From: Chloroflexota bacterium
Lineage (GTDB): Bacteria; Chloroflexota; UBA6077; CF-72
Direction of reading: 5' to 3'
NCBI GenBank assembly: GCA_019239775.1
Contig: JAFAZN010000467.1
Location: 1-42,876, forward strand
DNA length: 42,876 nt
Shown here: piece after piece, positions 7,191-14,363 of the stretch
Position numbering within the stretch: the first letter of the stretch is position 1
Layout: each line of letters opens with the position of its first letter
Notes under the pieces: model-generated
The model's database searches: none
What the model was told of the DNA's origin: nothing
What the model saw: the letters and a program-made list of their open reading frames with translations, nothing else
Program-made: the position numbers and the translations under genes

Positions 7191-9829
7191 CCGCTCTCGA
7201 CCCCGAACGGCAGCGGCTGGCCGACGTACGCGAGCACCACGTGCCCTGGTGGCGCTGGGGCTCGTTTCTCGCCGAACGACAGTGGGGCACCGTCCGAGAG
7301 GACTACTCCGCCGACGGCAACGCGTGGGATTACTTCCCACACGACCACGCGCGCTCGCGCGCCTATCGTTGGGGCGAAGACGGCCTGCTCGGGCTGTGCG
7401 ACAGTCGTGGCCGGCTGTGCTTCGCCGTGGCGTTGTGGAACGAGGCGGACCCGATCCTCAAGGAGCGCCTGTTTGGCGTAAACGGGCATGAGGGCAACCA
7501 CGGGGAGGACGTGAAAGAGGCGTACTTTTATCTCGACGCCACTCCCACGCACGCGTATATGCGCGGCCTCTACAAGTATCCACAACATGAGTTTCCGTAC
7601 GACCACCTCGTGGAGGAGAACCGCCGGCGGACCCGCCAGGACCCCGAGTACGAACTGGTGGACACCGGCATCTTCGCGGAGAGCCGTTACTTCGACGTGG
7701 AGGTGGAGTACGCGAAAGCCAGCCCGACCGATTTGATCATCCGTTACACGGTGACCAACAGAGGTCCAGAAGCTGCACGCATGCACCTGCTCCCGACGTT
7801 GTGGTTCCGCAATACCTGGACCTGGACTGCTGACGCCCCGAAACCGCAAGTGCGCCAGATCGGACCTGGCGTCGCCGAGGCTGTTCATCACGAGCTTGGC
7901 ACGTATTGGCTCGCCGCCGAACGGGAACCGGAGCTGCTGTTCACCGAGAACGAAACCAACGTGCAGCGGCTGTTCGGAGTTCCGAACGTCACGCCGTTTG
8001 TGAAGGACAGCATCGGTGATGCCGTCATCCATGGCCGGTTCACGGCTGTCAATCCAGCGCGCACGGGAACAAAGGCCGCGGCTCACTACTTCCTCTCACT
8101 CGACGCGGGCGCCACCCAACGTGTCATGCTGCGACTGTCCGACACGTTCCACGCGGACCCGTTCGGGGATGCGGAGGCCATCATAAAGACGCGCGCCGCG
8201 GAGGCGGACCTCTTTTACGCGGCCGTGCCCAGGACAAAAGACCTGTCGGAGGACGAACGCCTCGTACAGCGGCAAGCCCTGGCAGGATTGCTCTGGACCA
8301 AGCAGTTCTACCACTACGAAGTGGAGGAGTGGCTGGACGGCGATCCGGCGGAGCCGGCGCCACCGCAGTCTCGATTGGAGGGTCGCAACACGGACTGGCG
8401 CCACTTGCACAACATGGACGTCATCTCCATGCCAGACAAGTGGGAGTACCCGTGGTACGCGTGCTGGGATCTGGCCTTCCACTGCGTGAGCCTGGCAACT
8501 GTCGATCCGGACCTCGCCAAACGCCAGTTGGTGCTGATCCTCCGCGAGTGGTACATGCACCCGAATGGCCAGCTGCCCGCGTATGAGTGGTCGTTCGACG
8601 ACGTCAATCCGCCGGTGCACGCCTGGGCCGCCTGGCGTGTCTATGAAACCGATCGAAAGCTGAAAGGCTCCCCGGACATCGCTTTTTTGAAACGCGTGTT
8701 TCACAAGCTGCTGCTTGACTTCACATGGTGGGTCAATCGGAAAGACGCCGATGGCCGCAACGTATTCCAGGGCGGCTTCCTCGGCCTTGACAACATTGGC
8801 GTGTTCGATCGCAGCGCGCCGTTGCCAACCGGCGGCCATCTCGATCAGGCCGATGGGACCTCCTGGATGGGCATGTTCTGCTTGAACATGCTGCGGATCG
8901 CGCTGGAGCTGGCGTGCAGCGATCGTGCGTACGAGGACGTGGCGACCAAATTCTTCGAACATTTCCTGTGGATTGCCGCTGCGCTGAACAACCTCGGTGG
9001 CTCGGGCATTCCGCTCTGGGATGAGGACGACGAGTTCTTCTACGATGTGTTGCAGTTTCCTTCAGGCGAAATCCAGAAGCTGAAAGTGCGTTCGCTGGTG
9101 GGCCTGATTCCGCTCCTGGCGGTGGAGACTATCGAACCGGACTTGCTGGAGATGCTGCCCAATTTCAACCGGCGGATGGACTGGTTTCTGACGCATCGGC
9201 CGGACCTCGCCAGCCTGGTGTCGCGCTGGCACCTGGGCGGAATGCGCGATCGGCGGCTGTTTGCGCTCGCGCGGGGTCACCGCATGAAGCGCTTGCTCGG
9301 GCGTATGCTGGACCCCGCGGAATTTCTCTCGGACTACGGGGTGCGCGGGCTCAGCCGCTTTCACCTGGAGCACCCGTACCGCCTGGATGTAAGCGGCCAG
9401 ACGTACGAGGTCCGCTATGAGCCGGGTGAATCCAGTACGGGCCTCTTCGGTGGCAACTCCAACTGGCGCGGCCCCATCTGGTTTCCGATCAACTATCTGT
9501 TGATCGAATCTCTGCGAAAATTCCACGCGTATTATGGTGACGACTTCCTGGTGGAGTCACCCACCGGGTCCGGTCAGTCGCGCACGCTCGCGAATATCGC
9601 CGACGATCTCGCTTTACGTTTATCGCGCATCTTCCTGCGCGCTGAGGACGGCCGACGACCGGTGTTTGGTGACGTCGAAATGTTCCAAACCAATCCGCAC
9701 TGGCGCGATCACGTGCTCTTCTACGAGTATTTCCACGGCGATACCGGGCGCGGCGTCGGCGCCAGCCATCAGACTGGCTGGACCGCGCTGATCTCGAATC
9801 TGCTGACAGAGCGCGGCGTCGGTGGCTGA
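7178..9829 (+). CDS. GH63-like (MGH1-type) glycoside hydrolase
   Basis: This large cytosolic protein (883 residues, no signal peptide) belongs to the mannosylglycerate hydrolase/GH63 (alpha,alpha)6-barrel group. Family hallmarks are the N-terminal [18 protein letters not shown] block (here [17 protein letters not shown] near residue 30) with [20 protein letters not shown]. Mid-protein is [14 protein letters not shown] with [23 protein letters not shown], and at the C-terminus [25 protein letters not shown] 7178 overlaps the MetE-like stop by 13 nt without a strong ribosome-binding site, so coupling to the preceding gene is likely. The substrate cannot be assigned: glucosylglycerate, mannosylglycerate and short alpha-glucosides are known for relatives. 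Its 3' end overlaps the following phosphatase gene by 8 nt. Confidence 0.85.
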   Translation: MGPLTALDPERQRLADVREHHVPWWRWGSFLAERQWGTVREDYSADGNAWDYFPHDHARSRAYRWGEDGLLGLCDSRGRLCFAVALWNEADPILKERLFGVNGHEGNHGEDVKEAYFYLDATPTHAYMRGLYKYPQHEFPYDHLVEENRRRTRQDPEYELVDTGIFAESRYFDVEVEYAKASPTDLIIRYTVTNRGPEAARMHLLPTLWFRNTWTWTADAPKPQVRQIGPGVAEAVHHELGTYWLAAEREPELLFTENETNVQRLFGVPNVTPFVKDSIGDAVIHGRFTAVNPARTGTKAAAHYFLSLDAGATQRVMLRLSDTFHADPFGDAEAIIKTRAAEADLFYAAVPRTKDLSEDERLVQRQALAGLLWTKQFYHYEVEEWLDGDPAEPAPPQSRLEGRNTDWRHLHNMDVISMPDKWEYPWYACWDLAFHCVSLATVDPDLAKRQLVLILREWYMHPNGQLPAYEWSFDDVNPPVHAWAAWRVYETDRKLKGSPDIAFLKRVFHKLLLDFTWWVNRKDADGRNVFQGGFLGLDNIGVFDRSAPLPTGGHLDQADGTSWMGMFCLNMLRIALELACSDRAYEDVATKFFEHFLWIAAALNNLGGSGIPLWDEDDEFFYDVLQFPSGEIQKLKVRSLVGLIPLLAVETIEPDLLEMLPNFNRRMDWFLTHRPDLASLVSRWHLGGMRDRRLFALARGHRMKRLLGRMLDPAEFLSDYGVRGLSRFHLEHPYRLDVSGQTYEVRYEPGESSTGLFGGNSNWRGPIWFPINYLLIESLRKFHAYYGDDFLVESPTGSGQSRTLANIADDLALRLSRIFLRAEDGRRPVFGDVEMFQTNPHWRDHVLFYEYFHGDTGRGVGASHQTGWTALISNLLTERGVGG

Positions 9830-10565
9830 GGACGTCTGGCTCGTTGGCGACGTACAGGGTTACTGCAGCGTTCTCTCGCGCCTGCTACGTGAATCTGGCC
9901 TGATCGACCACTCAGGTCAGTGGACTGGTGGTTCTGCAACACTGGTTGTCGCCGGCGACTTGGTGGACCGCGGCCCGGACGGAGTCGGTGTGATCCAGTT
10001 GTTGATGGACCTTCAACTTCAGGCTGGGCATGTGCGCGTGGTGATTGGCAACCATGACGTGCAACTGCTCGCGGCCCACCGCTTCGGCGGCTCGATGGTT
10101 GACGCGTGGCTAGACGCAGGCGGAGTCCGTGAGGACCTGGAGCGACTGACGTCCGAGCACGTGGAGTGGCTCAGCAACCTACCCGCTCTCTCCTTGATTG
10201 ATCACACGCTGGTGGTCCATGCGGATGCGATGTTCTACACGGCCTATGGCTCAACACCTGGTGCGGTCAATGCACGGGTCCGCGAGGTCCTGTCAAGTGC
10301 GAACTTGTCGGAGTGGCAGTTGCTCCTGGAGCGCTTCGGCGAACATCGTGCGTTCTTCGGTGCCAATGGCGAGGCGAACCTGGCGCAGTTTCTCACGACC
10401 TTTGGCGGCGAGCGGTTGGTGCACGGCCACACGCCCATCGCACGGATGCTGGGCATACCTCCGGAGAGCGTTACCAGCGCTTATGTCTATCGCGACGGAC
10501 GGTGTGTGAACGTTGATCCAGGCATCTACTTGGGCGGGCCTGGGTTCAGTCACCTTCTCGACTAG
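9822..10565 (+). CDS. Calcineurin-like metallophosphatase (ApaH/PrpE type)
   Basis: The 247-residue protein has the full set of PPP-family metal-binding motifs: GDVQG at residue 9, [10 protein letters not shown] near 47, GNHDVQLL near 79, a His at LVVHADAMF and HGHTPIARM near 204. These ligate two metal ions in serine/threonine phosphatases and in ApaH-type diadenosine-tetraphosphate hydrolases. The compact size and lack of extra domains fit the ApaH/PrpE group, but the substrate is open. GTG 9822 lies inside the glycosidase stop region (8-nt overlap), implying co-translation. Its 3' end overlaps the convergent Fur-family gene by 20 nt. Confidence 0.85.
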   Translation: MAEDVWLVGDVQGYCSVLSRLLRESGLIDHSGQWTGGSATLVVAGDLVDRGPDGVGVIQLLMDLQLQAGHVRVVIGNHDVQLLAAHRFGGSMVDAWLDAGGVREDLERLTSEHVEWLSNLPALSLIDHTLVVHADAMFYTAYGSTPGAVNARVREVLSSANLSEWQLLLERFGEHRAFFGANGEANLAQFLTTFGGERLVHGHTPIARMLGIPPESVTSAYVYRDGRCVNVDPGIYLGGPGFSHLLD

Positions 10566-10998
10566 CGCACGCCCGACAGAGGCCGACGATGGCGCTGTGG
10601 GCCAGGTCCGCCTCGAACCCGTATCTGCGTTTGAGATCGTCCGCGAGCGGCTGCAGGACCGCTAAGTCAAGCTCCGCGTCGGCGCCGCAGCGGCTGCAGA
10701 CCATGTGGTGGTGTCGGGCCGCGTCGGTGCGCTCGTATTGTGCGACTCCGTCGTGAAAATGCGTATGGCGCACCACACCCAGGTCTTCGAGAACTTCTAA
10801 TGTGCGGTACACCGTGGAGATGTTGACATCGGGAAAGACGCGTACGACCTGCTGATACACCTGGTCGGCGGAGACATGACCCCGCATTTGCACGACCGCG
10901 TCCAGGATCAGCTGGCGCTGTGGGGTCATACGCATGCCGCGTTGTCTGAGCGCGACTTTCAGCTCACTCGCCGAGACGCGTTTCTCCACCTGTCCCAC
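10546..10998 (-). CDS. Fur-family metalloregulator
   Basis: A 150-residue Fur/PerR/Zur-type repressor. The N-terminal winged helix (RMTPQRQLILDAVVQMRGHVSADQ, then NISTVYRTLEVLEDLGVV) is canonical. The dimerisation half carries the regulatory-site His cluster HFHDGVAQYE and RHHHMVCSRCG, plus a C-terminal CRAC pair, so a four-Cys structural zinc site is likely. The sensed metal or peroxide cannot be decided by eye. The start is GTG 10998; an ATG two bases away is out of frame. It is divergent from the DUF2171 gene with only 34 bp between them. No classical Fur box was recognised. Confidence 0.9.
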   Translation of the reverse strand: MGQVEKRVSASELKVALRQRGMRMTPQRQLILDAVVQMRGHVSADQVYQQVVRVFPDVNISTVYRTLEVLEDLGVVRHTHFHDGVAQYERTDAARHHHMVCSRCGADAELDLAVLQPLADDLKRRYGFEADLAHSAIVGLCRACASREGD

Positions 10999-11032
10999 AT
11001 TGAGCCGCCGTTGCGCACCCTACCATAGCTCA

Positions 11033-11356
11033 ATGAGCACGAGCGCAAACGACGATTCGGCGGGGGACGAGCAGCACGGCGAGATCCTGAAGGCGTCGTC
11101 GCCGGGTCGCGAACAGATCCAGGTGGGCATGCAAGTCACCAGCCTGGACGGCCAATCGCTGGGCCGCGTGAAGGAGCTTGCGCAGGAAGAGTTTCTGCTG
11201 GACCGGCCGATGGCTCGCGACCTGTGGGTGCCGTATACGGCGGTGCTCGCAACGCAGGACTACACCGCCAACACGCGCGGTCCGGTGCAGCCGACGTCCG
11301 TCGTGCTGGAGGTCAGCAGCGCACACGTCGAGGCGCAGGGCTGGCGGCATTCCTAG
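11033..11356 (+). CDS. DUF2171 (PRC-barrel-like) protein
   Basis: A 107-residue soluble protein. After a flexible acidic N-terminus, residues 28-75 form a DUF2171 motif (VGMQVTSLDGQSLGRVKEL, then FLLDRPMARDLWVPYTAV), a small beta-barrel related to PRC domains, often seen in stress-associated proteins. The frame is open further upstream but ATG 11033 gives the natural start and lies in the short divergent gap shared with the Fur-family gene. It converges on the sensor kinase gene with 1 bp between the stops. Function unknown; regulation by the neighbouring Fur-family protein is a guess from position. Confidence 0.8.
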   Translation: MSTSANDDSAGDEQHGEILKASSPGREQIQVGMQVTSLDGQSLGRVKELAQEEFLLDRPMARDLWVPYTAVLATQDYTANTRGPVQPTSVVLEVSSAHVEAQGWRHS

Positions 11357-11357
11357 C

Positions 11358-12353
11358 CTACAGCGGTAGCTCCAGGCAAACGGTGGTACCTGCGCCGCGT
11401 GCGCTCGTTATCTCGAGCTTGCCACCCATGAGCCGGGCGCGCTCGACCATGTTGTGCAAGCCGCGATGCCGTTCGGTCTGGCGAGCTGACGTATCGAAAC
11501 CGCGGCCGTTGTCCTCGATGCTGAGCACCGCCATTCCTTCGGAGCGCGTGAGTCGGAGGTGGACCCGCGTCGCCTGGGCATGGCGCAGCACGTTGGAGAC
11601 CGCCTCGCGTACCAGAAAGAGCAGTTGACCGCGTGAGTCGGGCGCCAGTAGCGGTTCGACGGCAGGGTCGAACTCGAGCGAGACCTCGGTGCCCGCGTTG
11701 AGTCGCAGGCCGTCCACCAGCACACGCAGGCCAGCCTCCAGGTTGCGAGGGCTGAAGGATCGGCCGCCGAGGGTTGAAACGTAGTCGCGCGTTTCGGCGA
11801 TCACCTGCTCGACTTCTACGCGTGCGTCTCGAATCGCTTGCTTTATTTCCGGCGAGGCCGAGTGTTCGCGGGCCGCCAGGTTGAGCACCACCGCGTACAG
11901 CCGCTGAATAAGACCATCGTGCAGGTCCATCGCGACTAGCTCACGCTCGCGTGCCTGGGCCAGCGCGCGCGACTCCTCGTCGAGTTGCTTCAGCGCGGTC
12001 GCGTCGATTAGCAGGTCCAGCAGACCCACGATTGCGCCCCTAGCGTTACGAACGTGCGAGGCGGTGCGCACGACGCTGATCGAGCGGCCGTCGCGCGTGA
12101 TGCGCTCGGTTTCGGCCGCGGTGGTTGGTTGGGTTGTCTCCAGGACGCGTTGCATCTGGAGCTGCCATTCTTGCTGAAGGGCTGGCGGCACAATCGGTGG
12201 CGGCTGGCCGCGCACCTCGTCGGCGGTCCAGCCGAAGAGTGCTTCAGCCCCGCGACTCCAGAAGACGACGCGGCCCTGGAGGTCGACGCCGACCAGCGCC
12301 GCGTTGCTCAGGTCAAACTGGGCAGACAGCCAGTCTGCATCCCCTATACACAT
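11358..12353 (-). CDS. PAS-domain sensor histidine kinase (NarL type)
   Basis: The 331-residue kinase has no transmembrane segment. A PAS domain occupies about residues 8-118 (VGVDLQGRVVFWSRGAEALFGW). A HisKA_3 dimerisation helix follows with phospho-acceptor H145 in MDLHDGLIQRLYA, whose HDxxxQ pattern implies phosphatase activity as well. A HATPase domain spans 205-331, with an N-box at REAVSNVLRHA (N254) and G1 at EDNGRGFD (281-287). It is a cytoplasmic sensor, perhaps of redox state or a small ligand. The response regulator gene lies 237 bp away on the opposite strand and is the obvious partner. ATG 12353 has a purine-rich AGGGG very close to the start, so the exact start is uncertain by a few codons. 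Confidence 0.9.
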   Translation of the reverse strand: MCIGDADWLSAQFDLSNAALVGVDLQGRVVFWSRGAEALFGWTADEVRGQPPPIVPPALQQEWQLQMQRVLETTQPTTAAETERITRDGRSISVVRTASHVRNARGAIVGLLDLLIDATALKQLDEESRALAQARERELVAMDLHDGLIQRLYAVVLNLAAREHSASPEIKQAIRDARVEVEQVIAETRDYVSTLGGRSFSPRNLEAGLRVLVDGLRLNAGTEVSLEFDPAVEPLLAPDSRGQLLFLVREAVSNVLRHAQATRVHLRLTRSEGMAVLSIEDNGRGFDTSARQTERHRGLHNMVERARLMGGKLEITSARGAGTTVCLELPL

Positions 12354-12590
12354 GTCCCCTAACGAAAATGAACGCCCGGGTAGGCGCGAATCGTTACTCC
12401 CCGGTGGCGATTCTCACGCCTATTTACCGAATCTTTTGCCGAACGTGTGCAATCATATATGAGGGGACGGGTGCCGGGGCCCGTGGTTTGCAGATATGGG
12501 GCCCGGGGAGCCGAGTGACGGTGGTCGTGGCCAGTTGGCTTCGATTTGATAAACCACGCCGCTGGGTGGAATGGTGGGTTGACAATTCTC
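12354..12590. other. Divergent control region of the two-component pair
   Basis: The 237-bp gap separates the sensor kinase (minus) from the response regulator (plus). It is locally AT-richer around 12420-12462, with a TTGCCG at 12436 and an AT-rich CATATATGA near 12454. Their spacing is too short for a standard sigma-70 pair, so I mark no promoter. No reading frame with coding character was found. Confidence 0.4.
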
Positions 12591-13244
12591 ATGAGCGAGG
12601 GACTGATCAGCATTGTCGTCGCGGACGACCACTGGCTGGTTCGACTCGGGTTGCGCAATCTATTTGAGAACCTGCGACATTTTGCGTTGGTGGCCGAGGC
12701 GTGCACTGCCGCGGACGCGATCGCCGCTGCTCACACTCACGCTCCCGACGTGGTCATCATGGACGTGCGCTTGCCCGATGCGAGCGGCATCGAAGCTTGC
12801 CGTCAGATCCGCTCCGATCATCCGAGCACTCGGGTGATCATGCTGACCTCCTTCAGCGACGAGGAGGCAGTCATCGCCGCGATCCTGGCTGGAGCAAGCG
12901 GCTACCTGCTCAAACAAAGCGAGCCCGAACGGCTCATTGCGGCGGTGGAGACGGCCGCCGCCGGCGGCTCGCTGCTGGACCCGGCGGTCAGCGACACCGT
13001 GCTGCGCTGGATGCGCGGCGCAGCTAGCACGGCTCAGAGTGGCGACAAGCTCTCGGAGCAGGAGCGCAAGATCTTGCCGCTGATCGCGGAAGGCAAGACG
13101 AACCGTCAGATCGCGGCAGAGCTGTACTTGAGCGAACACACGGTGAAGACCTACGTGAGTAGCTTGCTCAAGAAGCTGCAACTCGCGCGACGAGCAGAAG
13201 CCGCCGCGTACATCGCGCGCCAACAGCAAGTCCGCGCGAGCTAG
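12591..13244 (+). CDS. NarL/LuxR-family response regulator
   Basis: A 217-residue response regulator. The receiver domain (1-120) has the acidic pocket ADD at 11-13, the phosphoacceptor D58 in VVIMDVRLPD, T86 in IMLTSFSD and K108 in GYLLKQS. The C-terminal LuxR-type helix-turn-helix (150-210) is typical: LSEQERKILPLIAEGKTNRQIA, then LSEHTVKTYVSSLLKKL. ATG 12591 is chosen because an upstream in-frame start (12546) adds residues outside the domain. Its partner is the divergent PAS kinase. The targets are unknown; autoregulation of the 237-bp gap is likely for this family. Confidence 0.93.
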   Translation: MSEGLISIVVADDHWLVRLGLRNLFENLRHFALVAEACTAADAIAAAHTHAPDVVIMDVRLPDASGIEACRQIRSDHPSTRVIMLTSFSDEEAVIAAILAGASGYLLKQSEPERLIAAVETAAAGGSLLDPAVSDTVLRWMRGAASTAQSGDKLSEQERKILPLIAEGKTNRQIAAELYLSEHTVKTYVSSLLKKLQLARRAEAAAYIARQQQVRAS

Positions 13245-13363
13245 TTCGCTCGGAGTGCGCTTCCGCTGGTGGTGGGTGGGTCACGTTCGGTGGGAAGACT
13301 CCGTCGGGGCGCATGCATCCCGCCGTATCCACGAATTCCGCTGCGCACGGCGTTCCTCTGGGT

Positions 13364-13540
13364 ATGCACCGCCCGAGCTACGAAAGTGTTGTCGATCAGT
13401 TGGTAAGCGCCCTTGCACAGTCGCGCCGTTCGCGGTTGGAGCGCCACGCAGCCTACGTTGCGCTGGCCCGCGCCATTCTGGACGACGACACTGTCGAAGG
13501 CCGCGACATTCCTGAGTTCGAATCCAGCCGCGCTGCCTGA
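13364..13540 (+). CDS. Small hypothetical protein resembling an FtsH C-terminal tail
   Basis: A 58-residue frame (ATG 13364; an alternative ATG at 13313 would add 17 residues). The sequence is helical and ends VALARAILDDDTVEGRDIPEFE. This resembles the L-A-x-A-L-L-E-x-E-T-L-D-G-x-E-I segment found at the end of FtsH proteases. It could be a genuine small protein, a remnant of an ftsH-like gene, or chance. No strong ribosome-binding site precedes either start. It lies between the response regulator and the CheX-like gene on the same strand. Confidence 0.35.
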   Translation: MHRPSYESVVDQLVSALAQSRRSRLERHAAYVALARAILDDDTVEGRDIPEFESSRAA

Positions 13541-13585
13541 GGCACGTCGCTCAAGGTATGCAGGGCGTCTGTCGATAGTTGAGGC

Positions 13586-14050
13586 ATGCGCGCCGACGTC
13601 GCCCAACCTTTCCTACTGGCTGCCAAAGGTGTTCTCGAGCAGGAGCTCGGAGGTGACGTTGGCCGGGGCCAGGTCAAGATCGAGCGCGGCGACTTCGAAG
13701 CTGGCGAAGTAACGGCCGTCGTCGGCGTGACAGGCGCGCTTTCGGGAGCGGTCATGTACCGCATGAGTGAGGCAACCGCGCTGGCCATTGTTGGCCGCAT
13801 GATGGGACAAAAGTTCGGCGAGCTTGACGCGCTGGCGCGAAGTGGCGTCGGCGAGCTAGGCAATGTGATCTCCGGCCGCGCAGGTGTGCTGCTGGAGAAA
13901 GCAGGAATTCGCACCGACATTGCTCCGCCGATGCTGATCGTCGGTCGCGGCGGGCTGATGTCAAGCCTGGATATCCCGCGCTTGTTGGTCCCGCTCCAAA
14001 CCAGCGCCGGCGCGATCGACCTCCAGATCGCACTGAAGCAGGGCAGCTAG
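13586..14050 (+). CDS. CheX/CheC-like chemotaxis phosphatase family protein
   Basis: A 154-residue protein of the CheC/CheX/FliY fold. The single catalytic signature S-x3-E-x2-N followed 22 residues later by P is present (SGVGELGN, then the PP of APPML). One such motif fits CheX rather than two-motif CheC. Family members dephosphorylate CheY-P or related receivers. No flagellar or chemoreceptor gene is nearby; the closest receiver is the NarL-type regulator upstream, so it may serve another phosphorelay. ATG 13586 is followed by family-like sequence (MRADVAQPFLLAAKGVLEQEL). It is followed by a 313-bp gap rich in inverted repeats. Confidence 0.8.
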   Translation: MRADVAQPFLLAAKGVLEQELGGDVGRGQVKIERGDFEAGEVTAVVGVTGALSGAVMYRMSEATALAIVGRMMGQKFGELDALARSGVGELGNVISGRAGVLLEKAGIRTDIAPPMLIVGRGGLMSSLDIPRLLVPLQTSAGAIDLQIALKQGS

Positions 14051-14190
14051 AGACGCCTTTGGGTCGGCGGAGCTTGCAGCCCCCCGCCGCCAGTCGCTTG
14101 TTCGCTGCGCGAACCGCTCCTTCGTGCGGCGACCCCCCGCGTGAGGGGCCTATTCGGCGGCTGCAGACCGGCCAAAGTCCTGTCGGGTTC

Positions 14191-14220
14191 CGTTTCTGAC
14201 TACAGGGGTATCGTTTCTGA
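14191..14220. repeat. 9-bp direct repeat CGTTTCTGA, 21-bp period
   Basis: CGTTTCTGA occurs at 14191-14199 and again at 14212-14220. The start-to-start distance is 21 bp, two DNA helical turns, placing both on one face of the helix as in a binding site for a regulator. There is no gene start immediately downstream on either strand, so a regulatory role is unsupported beyond the geometry. Confidence 0.3.
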
Positions 14221-14290
14221 ACCTCGGTCGGGTGCCCGTAAGAATGGACGTCAGCGGGTCGGGTGGTCCTAAGCGCTGGGAGAGCGGGGT

Positions 14291-14332
14291 CGAGGGGCGC
14301 GTAGCCCCTCGGGAGAAAGACCGCAGTCTTTC
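14291..14332. terminator. Tandem hairpins downstream of the amidase gene
   Basis: Two perfect stem-loops stand side by side: CGAGGGGC-GCGTA-GCCCCTCG (14291-14311, 8-bp stem) and GAAAGAC-CGCA-GTCTTTC (14315-14332, 7-bp stem). They lie 32 nt beyond the stop of the leftward amidase gene and at the far end of the gap after the rightward cheX-like gene. They could terminate the leftward message, although no run of U follows either stem. Confidence 0.5.
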
Positions 14333-14363
14333 GACTGCCAACGAAACTCAACTATTAGAGAAG

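Larger units (their letters stand above)
14051..14363. other. Repeat-rich 313-bp gap between convergent cheX-like and amidase genes
   Basis: No frame here looks coding. The region contains several short inverted repeats: GTTCGC-TGC-GCGAAC at 14100-14114, a CCCC/GGGG pair flanking GCGTGA near 14135, and the tandem hairpins at 14291-14332. It also holds a 9-bp direct repeat at 14191 and 14212. Both flanking genes end into this gap, so bidirectional termination is expected. The density of palindromes is more than termination needs and may mark a dispersed intergenic element. Confidence 0.5.

Noticed and set aside
12436..12462. Sigma-70 promoter TTGCCG...TATATG before the response regulator
   Set aside because: Spacing of about 14 bp is too short for a reliable -35/-10 pair.
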